NCBI GenBank assembly: GCA_018675825.1
Contig: JABGXK010000059.1
Location: 1 to 7,260 of the forward strand
Direction: 5' to 3'
Source of the DNA: Flavobacteriales bacterium
GTDB lineage: Bacteria > Bacteroidota > Bacteroidia > Flavobacteriales > BACL11
DNA length: 7,260 nt
Shown: in pieces, positions 1 through 6,797 of the stretch
Position numbering within the stretch: position 1 is the stretch's first letter
Layout of the letters: each line of letters starts with the position of its first letter
Position numbers and translations under genes: made by a program
The notes under the pieces: generated by a model
Database searches by the model: none
Told to the model about the DNA's origin: nothing
What the model saw: only the letters and a program-made list of their open reading frames with translations

Positions 1-609
1 AACATCATTAATCCAATTCTTATAATTATTCTTAATAAACCTAAAAAATTGAGAGTTTGCTTCAGATTTTTGCATGGAAATTATTTCATCAATACTATTA
101 TCTCTAGATTGAGAAAGCTCTAACTCCCAAAAAACAATTTTTCTATAAACATCATACCAATCATTAATAGATAGACTAGAAGATAATTGAAGTGAGATAT
201 TTCTAAATTCTTGTTGATAGTTTTTAGCAATTTTCTCATCAACTAATCTAGATGATTCTAAATTTTTCTTAATTGAAAGTAATATTTGACTTGGATTAAC
301 AGGCTTAATAAGATAATCGGATATCTTTGATCCAATAGCATCTTCCATAATACTTTCTTCCTCGCTTTTAGTAATCATTACTACTGGAATAATTTGATAT
401 TTATCTTTTATAATATTAAGAGTTTCTAAACCAGATAAACCTGGCATATTCTCATCAAGAAAAATTAAGTTAAAATGATTATTTTCTAAAATATCTAAAG
501 CTTCATCACCACTTTTAGCAGTACATAGATCATAGCCTTTAGATTCTAAATAAATAATATGTGGTTTTAGTAATTCAATTTCATCATCAACCCAAAGTAT
601 TTTATTCAT
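1..609 (-). CDS. porX: PorX-like two-component response regulator, N-terminal part (C-terminus beyond left edge)
   Basis: Reading the minus strand from the ATG at 609 gives 203 open codons running off the left edge. Residues 1-120 form a canonical CheY-like receiver domain: acidic pair D8/D9 (ILWVDDE), phospho-acceptor D52 in the motif LDENMPGLSGLET, T80 (VVMITKSE) and K102 (DYLIKP). After it comes a charged helical linker with the SLQLSS and NDWYDVYRKIVFWELEL segments typical of PorX. In the family, the missing C-terminal half is an alkaline-phosphatase-like PglZ domain and the full protein is about 515 residues. In Porphyromonas gingivalis PorX works with the sensor kinase PorY and a sigma factor to control type IX secretion genes; the cytoplasmic location and role here are inferred from that. 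It is transcribed divergently from the HD/lpx genes. Because only the receiver and linker are visible, the PglZ half cannot be confirmed, but the sequence resembles PorX far more than a generic regulator. Confidence 0.88.
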   Translation of the reverse strand, partial: MNKILWVDDEIELLKPHIIYLESKGYDLCTAKSGDEALDILENNHFNLIFLDENMPGLSGLETLNIIKDKYQIIPVVMITKSEEESIMEDAIGSKISDYLIKPVNPSQILLSIKKNLESSRLVDEKIAKNYQQEFRNISLQLSSSLSINDWYDVYRKIVFWELELSQSRDNSIDEIISMQKSEANSQFFRFIKNNYKNWINDV

Positions 610-663
610 ATTTATAAATTTAATTATTTTACAAAAATTAAAAAAAAACAGCTATTTTCGATC
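610..663. other. Divergent AT-rich intergenic spacer between porX and the HD/lpx genes
   Basis: These 54 bp must hold the leader and at least part of the promoter for porX (leftward) and possibly for the HD gene (rightward). The spacer is nearly all A/T with an A-tract around 633-649. I find no convincing Bacteroidota promoter pair (TTTG about 19-21 bp from TAnnTTTG) on either strand. The nearest approaches are AATTTTTG on the minus strand (639 to 632) and TATTTTCG on the plus strand (653-660), each imperfect and without a well-placed upstream element. No ribosome binding site is visible before either start codon. There is no clear inverted repeat that would mark an operator. Confidence 0.6.
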
Positions 664-1905
664 ATGCATTCAAAAAAAAGAGCAAAAATAATTAATGATC
701 CTATTTATGGATTTATTGAAATAGAGTCAGGAATCATAAATAGTCTGATTAACCACCCTTATTTTCAACGACTTAGAAGAATATCTCAACTTGGATTATC
801 TTACTTAGTCTACCCTGGTGCTCAACATACAAGATTTCAACATGCCTTAGGTTGTCTTCATCTAGTATCTAAAGCGACACAACAATTACTAAAAAAAGGC
901 CATAAAATAAACCAAGAAGAACAAGAAGCAGTTAAAATTGCTATACTTCTTCACGATATTGGTCATGGACCATTTTCTCATGCATTAGAAAGAACACTTG
1001 TTGCAAATATAAGTCATGAAGAATTATCATTAATTTATATGCATAAGTTAAACGAAGAATTTAATGGAAAATTATCATTAGCTATTAAAATATTTAAAAA
1101 TAAATACAAAAAACAATTCCTTCATCAACTAGTTTCTTCTCAATTAGATATGGATAGGCTAGATTATCTTAAAAGAGATAGTTTTTTTACTGGAGTCACA
1201 GAAGGGAATGTAGGAGTTGAAAGGATTATAAGTATGTTAGATGTACAGAACGATAATTTAGTAATTGAAGAAAAAGGCATCTATTCTATAGAAAAATTTA
1301 TCATTGCTAGACGATTAATGTATTGGCAAGTATATTTACATAAAACAGTAATTTCTGCAGAGAATATGCTAATTCAACTTTTAATGAGAGCAAAGTATCT
1401 TGTTAGAAATTCAAAAAATATTTATATATCAAGTAATTTAAAGAAATTTTTATTTAATGATATTAAACTTAATGATTTTAAAGAAGACAATAAGTTACTG
1501 AATAATTTTTCGCAATTAGATGACTCAGAAATTTATTCTGGCCTAAAATATTGGAGTCAAAATGAAGATTTTGTTCTATCTAAGCTATCAAATGATATAT
1601 TAAATAGAAATATACTAAAAATTAAAGTTCAGAAAAATATATTTAACAAGAAACATATAAAATTATGCATCAAAAAAATGATAAATAAAGAAAAAATATC
1701 TAAAGAAGAAGCTGAATATTTTATCTTCTCTGACAAAGTAAGTAATAGCCTATATTCAATAGGGAACTCTAATATTAATATACTTTTTAAAAATGGAGAA
1801 ATAAAAGATTTATCAAAATCATCAGATCAATTTAACTTAGTAGCTTTATCTAAAACAATAAATAAATACTTTTTATGTTCTCCAAAAGAATATATAGTTA
1901 ATTAA
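664..1905 (+). CDS. HD-domain phosphohydrolase (dNTPase-like, COG1078-type)
   Basis: This 413-residue cytoplasmic protein belongs to the HD superfamily of metal-dependent phosphohydrolases. The metal-binding signature is complete: H60 in TRFQHALG, H97-D98 in LLHDIGHGPFSH, and the distal acidic segment SSQLDMDRLDYLKRDS at residues 158-173 (D162, D164, D167). The opening segment (IINDPIYGFIEI) and FQRLRRISQLGL are typical of the dGTPase-like branch, whose characterised relatives hydrolyse deoxynucleoside triphosphates; the substrate of this one is unknown. Residues from about 240 on are Lys/Asn-rich, have no motif I recognise, and are probably helical. The chosen ATG gives the usual short N-terminus. 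The gene leads the lpx cluster with only 19 bp to lpxD, an arrangement that recurs in Bacteroidota. It is not a classical lipid A gene, so a regulatory or metabolic link is inference from position alone. Confidence 0.9.
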   Translation: MHSKKRAKIINDPIYGFIEIESGIINSLINHPYFQRLRRISQLGLSYLVYPGAQHTRFQHALGCLHLVSKATQQLLKKGHKINQEEQEAVKIAILLHDIGHGPFSHALERTLVANISHEELSLIYMHKLNEEFNGKLSLAIKIFKNKYKKQFLHQLVSSQLDMDRLDYLKRDSFFTGVTEGNVGVERIISMLDVQNDNLVIEEKGIYSIEKFIIARRLMYWQVYLHKTVISAENMLIQLLMRAKYLVRNSKNIYISSNLKKFLFNDIKLNDFKEDNKLLNNFSQLDDSEIYSGLKYWSQNEDFVLSKLSNDILNRNILKIKVQKNIFNKKHIKLCIKKMINKEKISKEEAEYFIFSDKVSNSLYSIGNSNINILFKNGEIKDLSKSSDQFNLVALSKTINKYFLCSPKEYIVN

Positions 1906-1912
1906 AGATTTA

Positions 1913-1920
1913 TAAATTTG
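1913..1920 (+). promoter_or_regulatory. Possible Bacteroidota -7 promoter element just before lpxD
   Basis: TAAATTTG matches the Bacteroidota -7 consensus TAnnTTTG exactly and lies between the HD stop and the lpxD start. The final G is 4 bases from the lpxD ATG, so transcription would begin at or very near the A of the start codon. No TTG/TTTG stands at the expected -33 distance (around 1890-1895), and in DNA this AT-rich several such octamers per window are expected by chance. It is therefore only a weak candidate for an internal, leaderless promoter. Confidence 0.2.
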
Positions 1921-1924
1921 ACAT

Positions 1925-2950
1925 ATGGAAATAACCATTAAAAAATTAGCTAGTTTATTAAATGGAAAAATTATTGGCAATGAAAATATAAAAATATTTC
2001 AACTTGCTAGAATAGATGATTGTAAAGATGGAGATATCGGATTTATTTCAAATCCTTTATATCATAAGTATATTTATACTACAAAAGCTTCATGTGTTAT
2101 TGTAGATTATGATTTCAAACATGATAAAGAGTTAAAATTAACACTATTAAAAGTTAAAGATTCACATCTAGCTTTATCAATAGTTAGTAATCTATTTAAA
2201 AAACAACAAAAACTAAATAGAAGTATTTCATCAAGAGCATTTATATCAAATTCTTCAATAATTAAATCAAATATTCATGTTGGGCATTTTACTTCTATAG
2301 GTGAAAACTGTGTTATTGAAAAAAATGTTACAATATTTAATAATTGTATAATCGGAAACAATGTTAAGATTAATGCAAATTCAATCATATATTCTTCTGT
2401 TAATATCTGTAACGATACTATAATTGGTGAAAATAATATAATACATGAAGGAGCTGTAATAGGGTCAGATGGATTTGGATTTGCACAAGTTAAAAAAGAA
2501 CTAAAAAAAATTCAACAGATAGGTAATGTTATTACTAAAAACCATGTTGAAATTGGAGCAAATACTACTATAGACAGAGCATCAATAGGATCAACTATAA
2601 TCAATAATGGAGTGAAATTAGATAATTTGATTCAAATAGGACATAATGTTGAAATTGGGGAAAATACAGCGATTGCTGCATTAACTGCCATTGCAGGATC
2701 AACAAAAATTGGTAAAAATTGTCTAATTGGTGGTCAATGCGCAATCACAGGTCATATAAAAATTGGTGACAACGTTAGAATTGCAGGTAATAGTGGTATT
2801 GGATCTAATATAAAAGATAATCAAACAATTCAAGGAGAATTTGCATTCAACAAACAAGATTTTCAAAGATCATATATTTTATTTAAACGACTACCAAAAA
2901 TTGTAGACAGATTAAATAATCTAGAAAAAGATCAATATAAAAAAGAATGA
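1925..2950 (+). CDS. lpxD: LpxD, UDP-3-O-(3-hydroxyacyl)glucosamine N-acyltransferase
   Basis: LpxD carries out the third step of lipid A synthesis, moving a 3-hydroxyacyl chain from acyl carrier protein to the 2-amino group of UDP-3-O-acyl-glucosamine at the cytoplasmic side. The 341 residues match the family length. Residues 1-100 form the N-terminal uridine-binding domain, with the characteristic ISNPLYHKYIYTTKA stretch (41-55). From about 105 to 295 there are hexapeptide repeats of the left-handed beta-helix type (for example IGENCV, IGNNVK, IGENTA, IGKNCL). GSDGFGFA at 180-187 is the conserved loop, and H240 in LIQIGHNVEIG is the catalytic histidine (H239 in E. coli). A C-terminal helix (about 306-341) closes the protein. 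The ATG at 1925 gives the standard N-terminus. The stop overlaps the lpxC-fabZ start by 4 bp (ATGA), suggesting translational coupling. Confidence 0.97.
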   Translation: MEITIKKLASLLNGKIIGNENIKIFQLARIDDCKDGDIGFISNPLYHKYIYTTKASCVIVDYDFKHDKELKLTLLKVKDSHLALSIVSNLFKKQQKLNRSISSRAFISNSSIIKSNIHVGHFTSIGENCVIEKNVTIFNNCIIGNNVKINANSIIYSSVNICNDTIIGENNIIHEGAVIGSDGFGFAQVKKELKKIQQIGNVITKNHVEIGANTTIDRASIGSTIINNGVKLDNLIQIGHNVEIGENTAIAALTAIAGSTKIGKNCLIGGQCAITGHIKIGDNVRIAGNSGIGSNIKDNQTIQGEFAFNKQDFQRSYILFKRLPKIVDRLNNLEKDQYKKE

Positions 2951-4332
2951 AACAACAAACAATCTGTAAGGAAATTAATATATCTGGATGTGGAATACAT
3001 ACAGGAAAAAAATCAACCGTCACACTACAACCTCTTAAAGAGAATTCAGGAATTATTTTCCAAAGAATAGATCTTCCAGGACATCCAATGATTGAAGCAA
3101 AATTTCAGAATGTATTCTCAACCAAAAGAAGTACTAATATTAGAAAAAATAAGGCAGAAGTATACACTATAGAACATTTATTAGCGGCAATTACAGGAGC
3201 TGAGATTGATAATTTACTTATTAAAATTAATAATTTAGAGGTTCCAATATTAGATGGATCCTCAAAACTATTTACAAATTGTATAAAGAAAGCTGGTATT
3301 AAAAAGCAAAATATAGAAAAAAAGTACCTTAAAATTGAAAAAAAATTCTTCTTTAAAGATAAAATTTCAGGATCTTCATATCTAGTTGAACCAGCAGAAA
3401 AATTAAGTATAAGAGTCGAATTAGATTATAAATCAATATTTCTTAAAAATCAAATTGCTGAATTAGAAGATATTAATAAATTTGAAGACGATATTTCTTG
3501 CTGTAGAACTTTTAGTTTCTTACATGAAATTAAAGATCTAATTAAAAATGATTTAATAAAAGGTGGGGATCTTGATAATGCAGTTATAATTATTGTTAAA
3601 AAAGCTAATAACAACCTTCAAGAATATCTAAATAAAAAATTTGGAAGAAAAAATATAACTTTTAAACTAGGTAAATTATTAAATAAAAAAGAATTACATT
3701 ATAAAAATGAACCTGCAAGGCATAAATTACTAGACGTTATTGGAGATTTTACCCTTTTGAGTTCTAATATACAAGCTAAAATTACTTGTTTTAAGCCCGG
3801 GCATAAGAATAACTTAGAATTCGTAAAAAAATTAAATAATATTATGATTGAAAATAATAGAAAAACAGCTCCAAAAATTAATTTTGATGAAAAGCCGTTT
3901 TATGATTTAGATCAGATAAAAGAGATTTTACCACATAGAGAACCTTTTATTTTTATTGATGAAATCAGAGAACTTGGAGATGATTATATCATTGGTATAA
4001 AATATGTTAAACCTGAAGAGGAATACTTTAAAGGACATTTCCCGAATGAACCAATTATGCCTGGAGTTTTACAATTAGAAACTATGGCGCAAGCTGGAGG
4101 AGTATTAATTTTAAATACTGTTGAAAACCCTAAAGAATATTTAACATTTTTTATGAAAATAGATAATGCAAAATTCAAAAAGAAAGTTACCCCAGGAGAC
4201 ATTATAATATTTAGGTTAAATCTAATATCTCCAATTAGAAGAGGAATATGCCATATGCATGGAAAAGGCTTTGTAAATGGTGAAATAGTAGTAGAAGCCG
4301 ATCTACTAGCACAAATTGCTAAGAAAAAATAA
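2947..4332 (+). CDS. lpxC/fabZ: Bifunctional LpxC-FabZ: UDP-3-O-acyl-GlcNAc deacetylase fused to 3-hydroxyacyl-ACP dehydratase
   Basis: This 461-residue fusion combines the committed deacetylation step of lipid A synthesis with the dehydratase of type II fatty acid synthesis. LpxC part (about 1-305): zinc ligands H77, H259 and D263 within TIEHLLAA and ARHKLLDVIGDFTLL, catalytic base E76, K260, D267, and H286 in KPGHKNN; the CRTFSF segment (186-191) and KGGDLDNA (205-212) line the active site in relatives. A short linker leads to FabZ (about 315-461), with HREPF at 330-334, catalytic H364 in GHFPNEPIMPG and E378 in QLETMAQAGG, at the 14-residue spacing expected for the pair. Both active sites look intact. 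The fusion is characteristic of Bacteroidota and relatives. FabZ uses 3-hydroxyacyl-ACP, the donor type for LpxA and LpxD, so fusion may help balance lipid A against phospholipid (inference). The gene overlaps lpxD by 4 bp, and its stop codon abuts the lpxA start. Confidence 0.97.
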   Translation: MKQQTICKEINISGCGIHTGKKSTVTLQPLKENSGIIFQRIDLPGHPMIEAKFQNVFSTKRSTNIRKNKAEVYTIEHLLAAITGAEIDNLLIKINNLEVPILDGSSKLFTNCIKKAGIKKQNIEKKYLKIEKKFFFKDKISGSSYLVEPAEKLSIRVELDYKSIFLKNQIAELEDINKFEDDISCCRTFSFLHEIKDLIKNDLIKGGDLDNAVIIIVKKANNNLQEYLNKKFGRKNITFKLGKLLNKKELHYKNEPARHKLLDVIGDFTLLSSNIQAKITCFKPGHKNNLEFVKKLNNIMIENNRKTAPKINFDEKPFYDLDQIKEILPHREPFIFIDEIRELGDDYIIGIKYVKPEEEYFKGHFPNEPIMPGVLQLETMAQAGGVLILNTVENPKEYLTFFMKIDNAKFKKKVTPGDIIIFRLNLISPIRRGICHMHGKGFVNGEIVVEADLLAQIAKKK

Positions 4333-5118
4333 ATGCACCGTACATTATCACATATTGACCCACAAGCTATACTAGCAAAAAATGTTGTTGTAGAGCCATT
4401 TGTTTGTATAGAAAAAAATGTTGAAATTGGAAGCGGAACATGGATCGGATCTAACGTGACAATTATGGAAGGTGCAAGAATTGGAAAAAATTGTGAAATA
4501 TTTCCTGGAGCAGTTATTTCTGCAATACCACAAGATTTAAAATTTAAAGGTGAAGATTCATTAGCTATTATTGGAGATAATTCAATAATTAGAGAATGTT
4601 CAACTATTAATAGAGCAACTAATGCAACAGGAAAAACAATAGTTGGTAAAAATTGTTTAATTATGGCATATGCTCATATTGCCCATGATTGCAGAATTGG
4701 CAACAATTCAATTATTGTCAATAATGTAGCTCTAGGCGGCCATGTGGAAGTAGGTGAATATGCTATAATAGGTGGCTTATCAGCTATTCATCAATTTGTA
4801 AAATTAGGAAAACACACAATGATTTCAGGTGGATCTCTAGTAAGAAAGGATGTCCCCCCTTATGTTAAAGCTGGAAGAGAACCATTATCATTTATTGGAA
4901 TAAATTCTATTGGTTTAAGAAGGAAAGGTTTTACAGAAGAAAAAATTGAAGAGATTCAAAATATATACAGGTATTTATATCAAAAAAACTTTAATAACAC
5001 ACAAGCAATACATCAAATTGAAATAGAATTTAAGGCTTCAAAAATAAGGGATGAAATCATATCTTTTGTTCAAAATTCTGGCAGGGGAATCATGAGAGGT
5101 TATAATCAAAATAAATAA
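4333..5118 (+). CDS. lpxA: LpxA, UDP-N-acetylglucosamine O-acyltransferase
   Basis: LpxA starts lipid A synthesis by transferring a 3-hydroxyacyl chain from acyl carrier protein to the 3-OH of UDP-GlcNAc in the cytoplasm. The 261-residue length is normal. Residues 1-185 are hexapeptide repeats of a left-handed beta-helix; 190-261 form the helical C-terminal domain beginning INSIGLRRKGF. The active site is complete: H118 in AHIAHDC corresponds to the catalytic H125 of E. coli, with H115, H137 (GGHVEVG) and H153 (IHQF) matching H122, H144 and H160. G166 aligns with E. coli G173, the acyl-length ruler position; a glycine there is compatible with a longer acyl chain (inference, made by eye alignment). 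ATG follows the lpxC-fabZ stop directly with no spacer and no Shine-Dalgarno sequence, so translation probably depends on ribosomes finishing the upstream gene. Confidence 0.97.
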   Translation: MHRTLSHIDPQAILAKNVVVEPFVCIEKNVEIGSGTWIGSNVTIMEGARIGKNCEIFPGAVISAIPQDLKFKGEDSLAIIGDNSIIRECSTINRATNATGKTIVGKNCLIMAYAHIAHDCRIGNNSIIVNNVALGGHVEVGEYAIIGGLSAIHQFVKLGKHTMISGGSLVRKDVPPYVKAGREPLSFIGINSIGLRRKGFTEEKIEEIQNIYRYLYQKNFNNTQAIHQIEIEFKASKIRDEIISFVQNSGRGIMRGYNQNK

Positions 5119-5121
5119 TAT

Positions 5122-5685
5122 ATGGGCACTACAGCTGACTTTAGAAATGGACTATGTATTCAATTTAATGGAGATCCCTGGAAAATTGAGTCTTTCCAAC
5201 ATGTTAAACCTGGAAAGGGACCTGCATTTGTAAGAACCAAAATTAGAAATCTCAACACTGGTAGACTGTTAGAAAATACTTTTACATCAGGTGTTAAAAT
5301 AGAGATTATAAGAATTGAAAACAGAAAATACCAATTTCTATATTCTGAAGGCAATGATTATCATCTGATGAATAATGATAACTATGAACAAATCACCTTA
5401 CAAAAAAACTTTATTAAAAATTCAAACTTACTTAAGGATGGAGAAAATGTTGAAGTTTTATTTCATGCCGACCAAGGGTTACCTCTATCAGCATCATTAC
5501 CTACTCACATCATTCTTAAAATTGAACATACTGAACCTGGAATAAAAGGAAATACAGCTACAAATACATTTAAACCAGCAACAACAGAAACAGGAGCCTT
5601 AATTCAGGTCCCTTTATTTATAAATGAAGGAGATAAGATTAAGATTGATACAATGAAAAATATATATCTTGAAAGAGTTAAGTAA
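5122..5685 (+). CDS. efp: Elongation factor P
   Basis: EF-P binds the ribosome between the P and E sites and promotes peptide bond formation at consecutive prolines. At 187 residues it has the standard three-domain length: a KOW-like N-terminal domain (about 1-62), a central OB domain (about 65-127) and a C-terminal OB domain (about 130-187) ending in EGDKIKIDTMKNIYLERVK. The loop that reaches the peptidyl-transferase centre is HVKPGKGPAF, with K32 at the position that is lysylated in E. coli (K34). Lysine rather than arginine rules out the rhamnosylation route seen in some proteobacteria; whether K32 is modified here cannot be told from this window. The ATG gives the usual MxTTADFRNG start. 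It lies 3 bp after lpxA, so it is probably co-transcribed with the lipid A genes. Confidence 0.97.
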   Translation: MGTTADFRNGLCIQFNGDPWKIESFQHVKPGKGPAFVRTKIRNLNTGRLLENTFTSGVKIEIIRIENRKYQFLYSEGNDYHLMNNDNYEQITLQKNFIKNSNLLKDGENVEVLFHADQGLPLSASLPTHIILKIEHTEPGIKGNTATNTFKPATTETGALIQVPLFINEGDKIKIDTMKNIYLERVK

Positions 5686-5726
5686 TTGACTAAAATATTA
5701 TATTACTAAAAAAATCTTTTTACAAA
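5686..5726 (+). other. 41-bp efp-serC gap, largest space in the plus-strand series
   Basis: This gap is the most plausible place for a second transcription start or a partial stop within the plus-strand series. It opens with TTGAC (5686-5690), which resembles an upstream promoter element, but no TAnnTTTG stands at the right distance. An all-A/T inverted repeat (TAAAAA at 5707-5712, TTTTTA at 5717-5722) is too weak and lacks a G/C stem, so I do not call a terminator. No Shine-Dalgarno sequence precedes serC. Confidence 0.5.
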
Positions 5727-6797
5727 ATGAAAAAACACAATTTTAGCGCAGGACCATGCATTCTTCCTGAAGAAGTGCTTAATAAAGCTTCTCAAGCTAT
5801 TTTAAATTTTAATAACAATAACCTTTCATTAATTGAAATATCACATAGAAGCGAACCATTTATCAACGTCATGAATGAAGCAAAGAGCCTTGTTAGAGAG
5901 CTTTTAAATATTCCTACAGGTTATTCCATTCTTTTTCTACAAGGAGGTGCAAGCTTAGAATTTCTTATGACTCCATATAACTTACTATCATTAAACGGAA
6001 CATGTGGATATATAAATACTGGTATTTGGTCAAAGAAAGCTATTCATGAAGCAAAATCAATTGGTACAACTTTAATAATTGCTGATTCGTCAGACAAAAA
6101 CTACAGCTATATTCCTGAAAATATTAATAGCCAAGAACAACTTGATTATTTACATTACACATCCAATAATACAATATATGGAACACAATTTAAAGATTAT
6201 CCAAAAACAGATTCAATTCTTGTTTGTGATATGTCATCAGATATTTTTAGTAAAAAAATTGATGTTAGTAAATTTGGATTGATATATGCTGGTGCACAAA
6301 AAAATATGGGTCCTGCAGGAACAACATTAGTTATAGTTAAAGATAATATCTTAGGTAGAACTGGTAGAAAAATACCTACTATGCTAGACTACACTACACA
6401 TATAAATAAGGATAGCATGTTTAACACTCCTCCTGTATTTTCTATTTATGTATCAATGTTAACTCTTAAATGGTTGAAAGGAAAAGGTGGAGTAGAATAT
6501 ATTGAACAAATAAATAATCAAAAAGCACAAAAACTTTATGAAGAAATTGATAGAAATGTATTATTTAAAGGATTAGTTAAAGATAAAGATCGCTCAAATA
6601 TGAATGTAACATTTAAGTTAAATAACAAAGAGCTTGAATCTGTTTTTGACTCATTGTGTAAAACGGTGGGTATTAATGGACTTAAAGGTCATCGATCAGT
6701 TGGTGGTTATCGCGCGTCGTTATATAATGCTTTACCATTAAAAAGTGTAGAAGTACTAGTAAAAACAATGCAAAATTTAGAAAAAAACAACAAATGA
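5727..6797 (+). CDS. serC: Phosphoserine aminotransferase
   Basis: SerC is a pyridoxal-phosphate enzyme converting 3-phosphohydroxypyruvate and glutamate to phosphoserine and 2-oxoglutarate, the second step of serine synthesis; the family also serves pyridoxine synthesis in some bacteria. The 356 residues fit the family. Visible landmarks are the N-terminal NFSAGP, H41-R42 (ISHRSEP), the phosphate-cup loop GGASLEF (73-79), W101, D168 (VCDMSSD), the Schiff-base lysine K192 in GAQKNMGPAG, N233-T234 (FNTPP) from the partner subunit's site, and H322-R323 plus R329 in GHRSVGGYRAS for substrate binding. All key residues appear intact. It overlaps serA by 4 bp (ATGA), so the two consecutive pathway enzymes are likely translated together. 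Start choice is fixed by the conserved N-terminal motif. Confidence 0.97.
   Translation: MKKHNFSAGPCILPEEVLNKASQAILNFNNNNLSLIEISHRSEPFINVMNEAKSLVRELLNIPTGYSILFLQGGASLEFLMTPYNLLSLNGTCGYINTGIWSKKAIHEAKSIGTTLIIADSSDKNYSYIPENINSQEQLDYLHYTSNNTIYGTQFKDYPKTDSILVCDMSSDIFSKKIDVSKFGLIYAGAQKNMGPAGTTLVIVKDNILGRTGRKIPTMLDYTTHINKDSMFNTPPVFSIYVSMLTLKWLKGKGGVEYIEQINNQKAQKLYEEIDRNVLFKGLVKDKDRSNMNVTFKLNNKELESVFDSLCKTVGINGLKGHRSVGGYRASLYNALPLKSVEVLVKTMQNLEKNNK

Noticed and set aside
610..663. Near-matches to the -7 promoter element on both strands of the divergent spacer
   Set aside because: Each has mismatches and no partner element at the expected distance, so I cannot support a promoter call.
3984..4202. 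Minus-strand open frame of 72 codons
   Set aside because: It lies wholly inside the conserved FabZ domain on the other strand, its product resembles nothing known, and the plus-strand reading is certain.
5160..5354. Minus-strand open frame of 64 codons
   Set aside because: It is antisense to the conserved N-terminal part of efp and has no independent support.
5707..5722. Inverted repeat TAAAAA/TTTTTA that might be a terminator after efp
   Set aside because: The stem is six A-T pairs with no G/C, too unstable for intrinsic termination.
6079..6282. Plus-strand open frame of 67 codons in another frame
   Set aside because: It is embedded in serC, where the conserved D168 region is encoded in the main frame; composition is just low-complexity Ile/Lys/Leu.
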